Position numbers and translations under genes: made by a program
Notes under the pieces: model-generated
Told to the model about the DNA's origin: nothing
Database searches by the model: none
The model's input: only the letters and a program-made list of their open reading frames with translations
Assembly: GCA_000231825.2 (NCBI GenBank)
Contig: JH720334.1
Span: 547,804 to 611,803 of the forward strand
Source of the DNA: Tetrahymena elliotti 4EA
Lineage: Eukaryota > Ciliophora > Oligohymenophorea > Hymenostomatida > Tetrahymenidae
Reading direction: 5' to 3'
DNA: 64,000 bases
Part shown: positions 26,201-40,532 of the stretch, piece after piece
Position numbering within the stretch: position 1 is the first letter of the stretch
Layout of the letters: the number at the start of each line of letters is the position of its first letter

Positions 26201-27743
26201 TTTAGGTATAATTTACCTTTTAAAAAACGAGTATGAATAATCATGTGAATACTTAGAGGCCTCAATAATACAAAGCCTCTAACTCATAGGAGTAGAAAAT
26301 TTAGATTAGATTCATTAAAATATGTTTGCAAATATTTCTGCTGATTAACAAGATTAGTTAGTTATACTTTGTAAGAGAGTGCTATCATATGCTCATTCAA
26401 TTAAATAACATTCGATTTAGTTGATTCTGGAATAAAATAGTTCAAATAAAGAAAAATGTTAAGTATCTAGTTAATTTTACATAACTTCTTCTAACAAATA
26501 TCTCTTGTTAAAATCTGTAAGAGCATTTAAAGTAGTGTTAAAAATCCTCTACCATAACTAAAAATAAATCCTTTTCTAAGATAATTTTTTAATTTTTTTA
26601 TATTAAGAAATGATTGAAATTTTTATATACCTCAAATAAAAATCAGAAATCAATTTATATCTTCAAAAAGCTAATTTTTTACTTGATAATGATCCTTAAA
26701 ATGTAGATATTAACAGCCTCAGTTAAAAAACTAAAGATAAAATAAATTATGAACAATTTAAAACAAAAGTCATTCTTACTGATTTACTAAAAGGCAACCA
26801 AAAATTATTATAAGGAATAATAGAGCACCAAAATAAAAATTATAATTTAGCCCTTGAGTATTTTACTTAAAGTTTAGAAGAAGGAAAGTTTTTTAACCCT
26901 TGTTTGAGATAAAAAATCATTTCCAACATAAATTGCTTGTTTGATGAGCTTAATTTGTAAAAAAAAGTACTCAATGAATAATTTGATGAATTTGATAACA
27001 GTACTCCAATTGATTTAGTGTATGCTATTCAATTTAATTCAACTTCTTCTTAGAAAATTGCTGAGTCTTGTCTAGAAAATATTAAAAAATCAAACTTTTT
27101 CAAGTAAAATGATAGAATTTAGATAGTAATTTTTAATCATGAGTTAGACATTTTATTACCTTATACATAAATTAATAGTGAGCATCATTGGTAATTGTTG
27201 ATCAAATCAATTAAACATATTGGACCTATTTTTTCTTAAACATAAAACTAAAATACTTAATAATTAACTTGGTTTGAAGCCTTGAACCTCATTTTAGATA
27301 AATTATATGAATTTAAAGAGGTTGAGTTAGTTTAAATAAATTAAATTTGTAAAATTTTTTCTAAACTTAAAAGAGAAAATCAAAATCTAAATTAATAATA
27401 ACTAGAAAATTTATTGAGTAGAACTAAATTAAAGGAATTAAATTATAGAAAAAAAGTGATAATCATATAATCTTCAGATTAATTTATTTAAAATGATAAT
27501 TTTGTAAAAATAAATTTCATAAATTAATAAAATCTTTTAAATCTAGAAAAACCTTTTGTTTTTCATTTAAAGGACTTTTAATTAACAATCGAAGACTCAG
27601 AATTACCTTAATTTTAATCTTCATTTATTGAATATAAATCATACTATGAAGAGAGTAAATTAATCAGAAAATTAAATAAACTAAGGGATTAAGAAATTTT
27701 CAATCCAGAATATGAATTTATGGCTATTTTAAATAATTAATGA
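23286..27743 (+). CDS. Array copy 4: two-pass membrane protein with Cache, TPR-like and vWA-like regions
   Basis: Exons are 23286-23398, 23456-23555, 23631-23694, 23752-23927, 23984-24105, 24161-24270, 24325-24521, 24862-25103 and 25157-27743, giving 1,236 aa. The first seven exon lengths equal those of copies 1 and 2. Intron 7 is 340 nt, several times longer than in the sister genes. The Cache signature is DPRCRFWY, TM2 is PLIIEFVILSGLIFLFI and precedes INYGYF. The TPR-like region has LFHFSKAKNIFQNL and MSRCYFSLG. The vWA-like end has IDLVYAIQFNS, QNDRIQIVIFNHEL and YRKKVIII. Introns 2 and 3 are read straight through without a stop, so only comparison with the paralogs reveals them. Predicted role as for the other copies. 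Confidence 0.83.
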
Positions 27744-28269
27744 TCATAACAAAATTTTTATTATTAATTGTTAATTTTTATTATATGAAAATAATTAATT
27801 TAAAATTCAAAATATCAATTTCTTTGTCTACCAAACTCATAAATTTAAAATAATTATGTGATTAAAATAGTTATTAGCTCATATTAAGGGGATGGATCTA
27901 AATCAATATTTTAATTATTACTCTGTTCTTAGCAGACAATAATTTTTTATTTCATTTATCTTTTCAAATAATATTTCTTAAATTAATTTATAATAAAATA
28001 GTATTTACAATAAAACAATTTTTTTTTTTTCATAATTTACTTCCTGCCAAAAATATTCAGCAATAAAAGGCTTAGAATTAAAAAATATTGCTCATCCTCG
28101 ATAAAGAGGTATTTTTTTTAAATGATCTAATAAGAGTATTATTTTAAATAAATTAAGAATTTTTATATTTTTAAAAGATTAAGATAATATAACAGAAAAT
28201 TTTGTTCTTAAATTAATTATTTGATTGATGAAAATGAATGTGTGAAAAGGAAGTACTTACTTTTAGTTA

Positions 28270-28800
28270 TTTTAATATAGACTCAAATAAAAAAGAATAA
28301 ATTTTTAACTTTTGAAATTTACAAAGCAAAATATATATTATTGAAAGAAAGAGCAAGTTAAATATTGAGGAGAAAAAATCTTATATGGCATCATTTACTT
28401 GCTTTAAATAGTAGAAGAAGAGTAATTTTTAAAAGAATATTTAAAGGGAAAAGTTGTTCACTTCCTCATCATGTTTTTAAATGTATTAAATTTATGGCAA
28501 TTTAATAAATTAATTTAGAATAAATCTTTTTACATTTTTAAAAATTATTTTAAGAAAAGGAAGTAATCTTTAAAATAAAATATTTAAATATTTTGTAGTT
28601 TTGGTAAAAAAATTTGACTTTCTAGATTTATATTTTAAAGTTATAGATCTAAAGTATTAATAATATATGTTCCAATGAAAACGAAATATTATAAAGTCGC
28701 AACTTCTTACATAGAAAACCCTCATAATTTCAAATTAATTGATAATCTTTCTAAAAATTATATAAAATTAAAATAAAGTTTCTTGTCAACATTCTTTAAA
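28270..28800 (+). pseudogene. Decayed C-terminal fragment of a fifth array gene
   Basis: About 0.5-1 kb after copy 4, three different frames in the correct order carry pieces resembling copy 3. NKFLTFEIYKAKYILL (from ~28295) parallels KKFMIFEICKSKLAFL. NLINQFRIN (28499-28525) is nearly identical to NLINQFKIN of copy 3 and is followed by LKIIL against LEIIL. NPHNFKLI (28717-28740) matches TPHHFKLI. The frames are separated by TGA and frameshifts, so the copy is dead. Nothing of the Cache half is found upstream, which suggests a 3'-biased duplication like the one after copy 3. Confidence 0.6.
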
Positions 28801-30289
28801 TTTTAAATAAAAATATTTAGATTTAACATAATAGTTGATAAAAATATTTTAGTCTTTTAAAACAATTAATAAATATATTTGATAAATTTAAATGATATTA
28901 GTAATTTATTTTGTTCATAAAAGGTAGAATGAATAAAAAAAAGCTAAAAATTCCTGAAATTAAATCAAAAATGAGATAATCATAATTTGATAATAGGATT
29001 TCTAAAATAAAGAAAATAAAGATCAAATAAGAATAGAAGCTATTAAAAGGAGAGGGGAAATATTATTAGAGATTACATATAATATTGGCACCAATTACAA
29101 TGATAGTAAGAATTTAATTTTTTTTAATACTAATTTATTCAGTGATTTTTTATTGTTAAAATTTTTGCGTTATTAACTTTTGCTTCTGTTACAAAAAATT
29201 AATTCACAAAGTATTTTTGTTTAAAAAAAGTTTTAAGAATCGATGAATTGAATAATCATCCAATGATAAAAATGTAACACTACTCTATTTTTGCTCTAAG
29301 TTAACAAGATTTTTAAAAGTGTTTAAATGAAGTGTAACATAATACTTGCAAATAAAATGAAATTAAAATTAATTAATCTAGAAGATCAAATAAAAAGACA
29401 TAGAATTTTTATAATAAATGTAATAATTTAATCTCTCTTTCTCAAAATATGCATGAAGAGTTCTTTTTTGCAAAATTTAAAAAAAAATAAACAGTTTACT
29501 CTAATTGAAATAGTATTTGATATGAAGCAATGTATTTTAAATAAGCTCAAGTAAATTTTTATCTTAATTCAAAATTAAAAATGGATTAAAAAAGTGTTTT
29601 TTAGTCATCTATTACAAATTTCAATTTAATTAAGTAAAATAGAAAAATTTAAGCAAACACATATTTCACCTGTTTTTCAAAATATCGCATTTACTTTTAT
29701 TAATACGAAGAATTTAATAATAATGTATATTACATATTTATTTGATTTTCAAATTTTAAAATAGAATTCGAATGATACCTATAATTAGAAAGGATAGTAA
29801 ATTTAATAAAACTAGAAATCAAATTTATTTTTTAATAACAAAATTTGAGATTAATTAGGATATTTACAATGAATTAATTTTTTTAATGTATGAAGAACAA
29901 ATTCGAATAAAAATAGAATAGATTGTTTGTTCAGATTTTCCTTTATATTATTAATTTCTGGTTAATTTAATATTGTTCAAATTTGCTATTTAATTTGAAA
30001 AGTTTTAGAAAGGCGTTGTAAATTAATTAAATTCTCGACAGAAAACACATAATATCATTCAAGGTAAAGCGTTTAAAAGATCATCTTTAATTAGATTTGT
30101 TAGCATAGCAAACTATAATTAATTTCAGTTTAAATATAAACTAGTTCACAAGATATTTGCGTTAGGATTCTTTAAATTCAATGGAACACGACAAAATAAA
30201 TGTAAAAAAATAATTAAAAAAACAAAATAAAAATACTAAACACAATCCAAAATCTAAAGCTAAAAACAGAAATAAAATAATTAAATAAA
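28801..30289. other. AT-rich intergenic stretch
   Basis: No supported gene is present. One 110-codon frame starting near 28930 (+) is lysine/isoleucine-rich with no motif, and I do not call it. The right end is the 5' flank of the zinc-finger gene. Confidence 0.45.
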
Positions 30290-31159
30290 ATGTCTTCAAC
30301 TTCATTCTCTGAGATTAAAAAATTCTTTGAAGCTAGTAACTGTTCTGTCTGTTCAAAATAATCAAGACACTTAGGAAAAATTGAATATATTTGCTCTCAC
30401 ATCTTATGCAAAGATTACCTTTCACTTGTTTGCAAGTCTTGTCATGAAGAATATCACCTATAGAAGCTCTATTCTACTAATAAGAAATACATAAAGCTTA
30501 TTGCTGACTTCCTTGAAGATCTTTACTATCATGTTAAAGTCTAAAGTGATAAATACGAATTAATAAAAGTTATTGGTAAATCATCTTTTACTTTATTACC
30601 CGATAATTACTAAAACTAAGAAGAAATATTTTCACTTTTGAAGGAATTAGGAAATGACATCACTAATAATTAATTGAAGTATTATAATGAACTTTTTGAA
30701 TGGATTAACAACGTTTTCATGGCTGAAACTTAATAAGAATAAATCTCTAATCTTAAAAAGATCAAATAAAATATTACATATGACTGCTGCTCATAATTTT
30801 CTATTATAAATTGTCCTCCTTTTGAGGATTTCGAAATGCTTTTCACCAACAAATTAAAGGATTCCATAACCAGAAAAACTATCACAACATAAATAATTTA
30901 AAATTTCATTAATCAAAGATCGAAAAAGATTTCCAATTTCAAAGCCTAATAAAATAATCAAAAAAATCAAATTCTTGAAAAAGTGAATGAAATTCATCAA
31001 GAATGCCTTAAAGACAGAAAAGAAAATTGTAAAGGAAACAACAAAGGTTCATTATCATCAATAGAAGATCCTTGCATGTGCGATGGAAAGTCTCCATCAT
31101 GTGATGAATGCATAGACGCTTTTGAATTTTACAATAAAAAATTAGAATAAGTTTTCTGA
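30290..31159 (+). CDS. Cys/His zinc-finger (B-box-like) protein, function unknown
   Basis: This single exon of 289 aa is cysteine-rich at both ends. The N-terminal ~60 residues contain CSVC (~18-21), YICSHILC (~34-40) and VCKSCHEEYH (~47-56), spaced as zinc ligands resembling a B-box or degenerate RING. The C-terminus has a second cluster, CMCDGKSPSCDEC. Between them is a long, probably helical region rich in Lys, Asn and Gln, with heptad-like stretches that could form a coiled coil. In general such proteins act as protein-protein adaptors or in ubiquitin-linked complexes, but the canonical RING spacing is not present, so no E3 activity is claimed. There is no TM or signal peptide. The composition at the start (tgtcttcaacttcattctct) is clearly richer in C than the flanks, as expected of coding DNA. 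Confidence 0.65.
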
Positions 31160-31503
31160 TAAAACCAAATAGATCATAAAGATCACATAATACCTCTACT
31201 AAAACTACTAAAAATAAACAAACAAACAAATATTATTCAAGATAAATTAAACTATCATACTAATAAATAAATTATTTGAAATTATATTAAATTAATTTGA
31301 ACCTTATTAAAATATTATTTTTTTATTTTATAAAATTATACATGTAAAGTAATTTTTCTAAATTATTTACGAATCATTTCAAATTAAAATTGATTAAAAA
31401 AAACATATTTCATAATTATTTTTAAATTATTTTACTAAAAACTTACTAATTCATATAAAAAAAGTAATTCAGAAAAGTAAAAGAATCAAATTTGTATTTT
31501 TAA

Positions 31504-31840
31504 AATGATTGGAATTTTAATGATTTCATATTAAAATGAACGCTAAGATTTATTTTATCTATTAATAAATATTTCGATCTAAGAAATTCTTTGACATTTG
31601 AGTAATCTTTAGTTCTACGATTTGAAAAATCAATTCCTGAAATAATGAAAATCATTAACAATAGTTCTCATTTTGATAAAAATTACCTGGCCAAAATTAT
31701 CCCTAGCCTTTCTCTTCTACGACATCAAATAAATGATGCTTTTGGTTGTTTCTATCACTTGAATAAAGTAATAATGCAAAATAGAAATGTTAAAATTTAA
31801 AATTATTTTCTTAAAAGTAATTAAAATTGAAAAAATAAAA
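31504..31840 (+). pseudogene. Possible broken small ORF
   Basis: A frame opening at ATG 31504 (MIGILMISYQNERQDLFYLL..) hits TGA after about 30 codons. An overlapping frame then stays open and looks protein-like (FEQSLVLRFEKSIPEIMKII, then LAKIIPSLSLLRHQINDAFG). Joining them would need a frameshift, as no GT..AG pair of reasonable size fits. It may be a gene remnant or chance, and no homolog is recognised. Confidence 0.25.
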
Positions 31841-32386
31841 ATAAGAATATTCAATATTTCTTTTTATCATCCCTAAAGATAACTTCATTTACACAAATTA
31901 TTTTCAAATGTGATAAAAACTGATAAAAAATTATGGTGAAGTAATCTTTTATATTATTCTTTAAAATACTTCAAATTCTTTATTATTTGGATAAAAAAAT
32001 TCATTTATTTAAAAAATTTTGAGAAAATATTTTTTCACTCAAAAAATAAAGTTTAGATGATAAAATTTTGATATGGTAAATGTAAGCAATAAGTTATAAT
32101 TTTGAATGTGTTTGTTTAATTAGAATAGAAATTACATAAATTAATAGATGTTATTGTAACTAAATAATAAAGTTTGAATTCAGAAATATAGCCAGTAATG
32201 ATTATTATGTACAATTACATTATTTTGATTTGCATATTGCTAATATTTAAAAAATATATCTATTGAGTTATAATTAGATTAATTTCTAAAAATATCTAAA
32301 TAATAAATTAATCATTTCTTATACATAACAAAAGACTAAATAAAATTGTTACAAACTTCCCAATCTTATCTGTATCATAAAAAAAT

Positions 32387-35300
32387 ATGAAAAGAAATAG
32401 ATCTATTGAGAGCTTATCTTCAATTTCATCTGAAAGTTCAGAAAGTGATAGTGATGATGACGACGAGGATTCAGACCAAAGTAGTTAAAGTAAAGAAAGT
32501 GATGAAAGTAATGATGGAGATTCTGTAAATCAAAGAAGAAAGAGACACAAAAAGAAAAGAAAGTAAGTAAGAAGTCACTCTTAAAAGTAGGGTTAAAGGA
32601 AGAAATCAATGAAAAAATAACAAACTCTAAGGTTAGATGTAAACAGATAGAAAACTGTGAATTCTTAGGAACCAAATTTGCAAAGATAAAAATCTAGAAG
32701 TATTGATTCTCCTCAAAAGATTCAAATAAGACCAAAGGCTAGATAAATGAGCTATCAAAACAATAATTCAAATATGAACAAAGTTTAAAATGATGGGAAA
32801 ACTTTTCAATTTAATCCTCACAACCAAAATAGAATATTGAATTAGCAAAGAAGACTTTAAAAGTCAAATACAATCAATATTAATGATAATTACCTTGTCT
32901 ATAATAAAGGAGGAAATAGTAAATTAGAAACAAATGTAGACATAGACGAAGATTATAACATGTAGACTAATTTTTCACATAATAAAACTGGAAGTGAGAC
33001 ATTAATAAGGGGAAGAAAAAGAAGTAGTGTTGTATCAAATATTTCAAATGAATCAAATACCTCTCTACAGTAGCTTTATGACAAAAAATATTAGTAACTT
33101 GGCGTTATTGTAAATTAAGATAATGCACATTAAATACCTAACTAAGTGTAGAATAAGAATAAAATCCCATAAATAAATATAGTTTCAGTTGAAAATGAAG
33201 AAGTTGATTAACTTAAATTAGAAAAATAAGATTTAAAAAACTAATTAGTAGAAGAAAAGAAAAGATAGAGTAAATTAGAACTAATAAATAATAGCTTAGC
33301 TAAGGAATATGACTAACAAAACTAGCTACTTAATACTATTAATAACAAGCTAGATTTAAAGGCTGCTAACAACTAGGCTCATTTAACAGATAGAAATAAT
33401 CTAAAAATTGCTAATGAGCTTTCTGCTTTTACAAAGCAAGCTAAAAAATAAAAAAATAGTTTTATATACAAGATAGTTAGTATGCTAAATAGAGTAAATC
33501 CTTTCAAGTCTTACTAAAAGAAAATTAATTAGAAAATAGGTGACTCTGCTAATATTTATTTTGAGTTTGTCATATATTTGATATTCGTTCATATTATCAT
33601 TGCAATAGCTTATATGTATTTTTACTTCGACTACCTGATAAACTCATCTTAAAAATATGATTCAAACTACTAATCTTTTATCAGCTACTTGATGAGTCAT
33701 AATTATACAAGCAACACTCATGTTTCTTACACTATAACGTAAATTATTTATTTGTTTTATAGATTTTACAACTCCTTTAAAATCATATGATCATCAAACC
33801 CTAGATATTTTTACTAGTCAATTTTTCGATAAGAAGAAGCAAAAAAATTATTTAAATAAATTTCTTAATTATTTGAATTGTCTATAATAAGGTATCAAAA
33901 CAGTAAAATAAGACAATTAACATTATTAAAAAGAAAGATTCTTATTAAGATCAATAACATTTTCTCTAGTATTAAATGTATGATATTTCTATTCCCTAAA
34001 AAATTGTCAAAACAATCTTTTTTTTGTTTAAACTAAAAACAATAAATAAGAAAAGGCTAGAATTTGTAAAAGAGACATTTTACAAATTTTATAACAATTA
34101 AAAACCTTATGATTTAAACAAGGAAATTTTCTGTTTGAAAAAGAAAACAATTAAAATTATTTTATTCATAATCTACAATTATTTTTTAAACATTTAGATT
34201 TATCTTAATGGTGGTGTTACAAATTTTAATGAATTTGATTAAATATCTTCTAGAGGCTAGAGCTGAAGTAGCTTTTAAAGCTTAGTATGGAAAAAAGCTT
34301 AAAACTTTTAGATTGATATTTAATAGTTGGGATATGAATATTTAATAATAAGATTATGTTGAACGTATGAAAGTATCATTAGTTAACAGGATAAGAAATT
34401 TGATGCATTTTAGTAATGGGAAAAAAAAATAAGAGATTGAAATTGAGCCAAGTCGTAAAAAGAAAGATTTGAAGAGAATTAGTGGGTTCCAGAAAGGGTT
34501 AATGATTATCACTATCTTTCTTTTAAATTTAGGATTTATTATCTGTAGTTTGATTTTAACAAGTCTTATTTTAAATTCTAACTCAATGCAGACAAGTAAG
34601 ATAATATTCTTAAATTAAATGCTTTAATCTTTTGGAGTTTCTATTGTTGCTTATACTTCTGGCTATTTCATGAAGATACTTACTGTGTGTGAATCCTGGT
34701 TTCATCATTCATTTAAGAATTTACATTTAATTTAGTATCTTAAGATGCTATTCGCCCACTTATTTGTCCTTGCTCTTTTCATATATTTGAATATTTCTTA
34801 GATTAAGTACCCAAATGATACCTATAAATTTTTGATGTTTGAGACTATTCCATTTAATTCAGAAACTTATAACTGTCCAGAAGAATAATTTAGTTACAGT
34901 TTATTGAGTTTGATTTTTGCTTATACTTTAACTTGCTTAATCATATAATATTTACCAACAGTAAAGAGTATTCTATTCAATTATATTTGTTCACCTTCTA
35001 GAACTTAGTCTGAGACTGAGCGCTCTTTCTATAATCTTTCTGCATTCAATCCTATAGATAACTTAATTCCTTTAATTATTTTAAATATTTTATCTATTTG
35101 TATAGCTCCTCTATTTCCATTCATATTTTTGATCACAACTTTACTAATCTTGTTAGTTTTCTTCCATAATTATCTCTATGTAGGAAGATTTAAAATGGCT
35201 AGCTTTGAAATAATTGATAAAATCTAATGCAGAAATATTATAGTTTAGTTCTATACTATTTGCAATGTATTAGCATTCATTTTCTTTGGATTTTTGCTTT

Positions 35301-35977
35301 CACTAAATTATTAGAAATCTTACTTTAATGCAACTCAAAATGATATGCTAAGAATATGTGGATCGTTTTAAACAGGCGATACTCCTCTCTCAGTATTTTA
35401 ATCATATTTAGATTAGAGCTCATTTGTAGGATATGTTTATGAATTTATCAATTTCAGACCTTTCCTTTGGGTCTTTTTATTATTATTTTTATTTGCTTTT
35501 CTTATTAAAAACTCTACTCAACAAGAATGGAAGAGTTAGTATAAATAAAAGCAAAAAGAGTTAGATATGATTAAAGATCACTACCAATAGTAAATTTACA
35601 ATATTTAAGAAAAAATTATCTCAGTTAGATAAAATTTTAATCAAACTGTTAGTCCTAAGACTTTTTATACACCTCCAAACAGTAAGCAAACCCTATAAAG
35701 AGAAAGTAATCCAAATTCAACAGGTAAAAACTCTCCAATAAATGCATGTACTACTCCTTAAAATATTAATTAGAATTATTCTGGTTCGTCTGCTCAGGGC
35801 GGTTCAGGATAGTTAAATAGTTAAAACTCTTTAAATAATGCTCTAAAAGATTCAAATAATATTTCTCGTCCTTCTTTATTTCAAAGAACTCATAAGTAAT
35901 CAGCTACATATTCAGGAATAGGTTATTTAGGAAATCCTTTAGATTCTTTTTCAGCAGCTGTAAATAGATTTTCATGA
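32387..35977 (+). CDS. TMC-like (transmembrane channel-like) multi-pass membrane protein
   Basis: Exons are 32387-33738, 33818-33891, a tiny third exon from 33950 ending at 33968 or 33977 (both donors keep frame), and 34198-35977, about 1,075 aa. Residues 1-360 are charged and low-complexity, including an acidic Ser/Asp run near 20-40 and coiled-coil-like Glu/Lys/Gln repeats (~280-350). They are followed by FEFVIYLIFVHIIIAIAYMY (first TM) and then many hydrophobic segments. Before the middle TM cluster comes FRLIFNSWDMNI, like the conserved TMC segment with SWD and a following basic helix (~520-560). The last segment is PFLWVFLLLFLFAFLI, and the tail is Ser/Asn-rich. TMC proteins are mechanosensory-channel or leak-channel subunits in animals, so ion transport is inferred from family. 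The assignment rests on the SWD region and TM layout; an unrelated polytopic protein remains possible. Confidence 0.62.
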
Positions 35978-36948
35978 ATTATAATTATTAACTTTATCTA
36001 AACACTTTAGTATTATTATATATAATTTATAAATGTAAATTACTTTTAACATTCTCAATAATAATGTTTAAAAAAATATAGTTTGATTTAAATGAAAAAA
36101 GATGATTTTCTGATAGAAAGTGATCTACAACAAAATATTAATTATGAAGTAATGAAAAAATTACTAGTAAAAAACACCAAATTTTAGAATAATTTACCAT
36201 TTATTCACTTTTGCAAAATTAGAATAAAATATTAAAAAAGAAAAAAATTTTTAGTTTTGAATGTTTTTAAAAACTCCTAATAATCTGAAAATAATATTTT
36301 TTATTTTTAACAAAAAGAATAATTTGGAACTATCTTTGGATTTAAGTTATTTATTTTTAAAAAAGAAAATTTTTTTAGTCGATAAAAGATTCTACTTCCA
36401 ACTATTTTTTTTTTGGAATCATTAAAACCCAAATTTTAAGAAATATAATTTTAAAGATTCCATCTCATTAAAGAAGAAATAATTTGATTTACCATAATGA
36501 ATCATAAAAATTAATTTAAGGATAAAGAAATGATTAAGTGATTGTAAAATTTTTATTTTTTGGTTTTAGTAAAACCATTTAGAATTTTATTTTTCTTTGT
36601 TAAATTCTAAAATTGAATTTGGATTAATAGTAATTGTTTTATTTTTAACAATTATTCTGTCTTTTAGAATTTCATATCATTATATCATTGAATCTTTTTT
36701 GCTATAAAAATAAAATACTTTTAAACCATGAAATAAGTTAGAGAAGGAGTTATTTTATTGAGAAATGTTTGACTGAGCATTTTAAGATAATATTTTTTGG
36801 AGAAAGTATTTTAAAAGTAGTAAAAATGTAAAGATAAAATACAAATATATATATTAAGATATGCATATGTATGTTTGTAAAAATTTAGAATTCAATAATT
36901 TCAAATTATTTTTTAAGTATTTATATTATATATTGCTGGTTTTCTATC
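35978..36948. other. Convergent 3' intergenic region
   Basis: This 0.97 kb AT-rich stretch lies between the stop codons of the TMC-like gene (+) and the HSP70 gene (-). It should contain both polyadenylation regions. I see no gene or structured element. Confidence 0.5.
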
Positions 36949-38889
<1,941 letters not shown>

Positions 38890-40532
38890 TTTTTTAATCT
38901 TTATTTAGTTGTTTGTTTGAGTCGCTTTTTGTTGATTTGTTTTTTTTTTATTTGAATTAATTGATTATTGATTTTTGATCAAATTTATTTTTCGTTTTTA
39001 AAAAAAGTTAAGATTTCTGATAGAATTGTTGGAAATTTTCAATTTTTTATTGAATTAAATTTCTTTAATAAAAAAAGAATTTTAGAAAAGAAGTAAATCT
39101 TTCTAAATTATAAATTTAACAGTTAAATATCTTTCTTACAATTAATAATAAAGAAAAAAAGAAAGATTAATCAATCTTATTATAAGTCCTAGAAAAACTA
39201 AAAATTATTCATTATAATCTTTAATCATAAATAAATATCTATTTTTATTTAATTTATAATGCAATTATTTTTCCTTCATCTTTCCATTTATTAGCTAGCC
39301 ATTATTATTTGCACATAAATTACTAATATAACCATTGAGTGATATATTTTAGTGTTTTATTATTTTGAATTTACCATATTTATAAATGATTAAAAGTATT
39401 TTCTAAACAGAACTAATTTATGATTTGAACAGATTTTCCTTGAATTCATGTATTTTAAAATAGTTTATACTTTGACTTTATTCTAAACTAAATTTTAAGC
39501 CAATTTTCCATTTTCACACTTATAAATTTTTAATGAAATATAAATAAAATTCAAACTATACTTTCTTATTTGGGAAATATTTATTGATTAATTATCTTAA
39601 ATAGAAAAAATTAGAATGTTGTAATATTAAAATAAGATAAACATTTTAACTATGCATGTTACAAAATTCTTGAAATCAAAAATATAAGAAATCTTATTAT
39701 ATGAACTTCTAAAACTTTTTAATTTTAATGCTTTAATGAAAAAAGTACATTATTTATTTATATTTTTGACTGTTAATTATTATATTCTTAAAATAAAATT
39801 ATTTGATGAATTTAGTATTTTAGATATTTTTGTTAATGTTAAAAACTTAAATAATATCACTCTACTTGTACTAGATTAACTTTATTAATAATAAATAAAA
39901 ATAAAGAAATTAGTAAATTATTTCAATAATTTTTTTCACCCTTGCCTTAAATAATATGCGCTGATAATATTTCTTAAAATTGCTTATTTTTTTTAAATTT
40001 ACTTTGAAAAAATAACTAATCGACAATCAAAAATTATTTTAGAATAAAAATATTTATAAACAAAAAAATGAATACTAAATTGTAGATTAAATAAATCTAT
40101 TTTAAACTAAGATAGTGAGGATAGGAAAATGATGAATCTAATCTATAAAAGGTAAAAAATAATTATTATATGAATTATAGCTGTTGTAAATTTACTCTAT
40201 GTAAATAGATATAAAATTTTTAACTATTTTAATGATTAATTTAGACAAATATTTAATAATTAGTTATAAATTTAGACTCTATAGATAGAGGGAATGAAAT
40301 AGAAAGATTTATACAGATTTCAAATTCTGCTAATTATGATGAGAAGTTATACTTTTGTTGTTATTGCTATTACTGCTGCTTGAAATAGTATTAATTTCTT
40401 CTTTAAAGATAGATGGAGATAATAGAAAACTTTATATATTTTATTAATTTATTTTAATATTCACAAACTACATACTCTTTTTCATATTAATATTAATTTT
40501 TTTAGCTCAAAATTGCTTTTAGATTTTATTTT
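38890..40532. other. HSP70 5' flank and phosphodiesterase 3' flank
   Basis: The first few hundred bases beyond 38890 are the promoter side of the HSP70 gene, and the rest lies downstream of the phosphodiesterase stop. The sequence is dominated by A/T runs. GAA and TTC triplets occur around 39030-39110, but not in the 5-bp alternating array of a canonical heat-shock element. No gene is seen. Confidence 0.5.

Noticed and set aside
31008..31229. Open frame on the minus strand overlapping the zinc-finger gene
   Set aside because: It is antisense to the zinc-finger coding frame and runs past its stop into AT-rich DNA, with no motif.
32403..32675. Open frame opposite the start of the TMC-like gene
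   Set aside because: It is antisense to the acidic Ser/Asp-rich exon; its His/Phe/Ser content is just the complement of those codons.
38890..39120. Heat-shock element upstream of HSP70
   Set aside because: GAA and TTC triplets occur, for example around GGAAATTTTCAA, but the spacing is not the 5-bp alternating nGAAn array, and such words are expected by chance in this A/T content.
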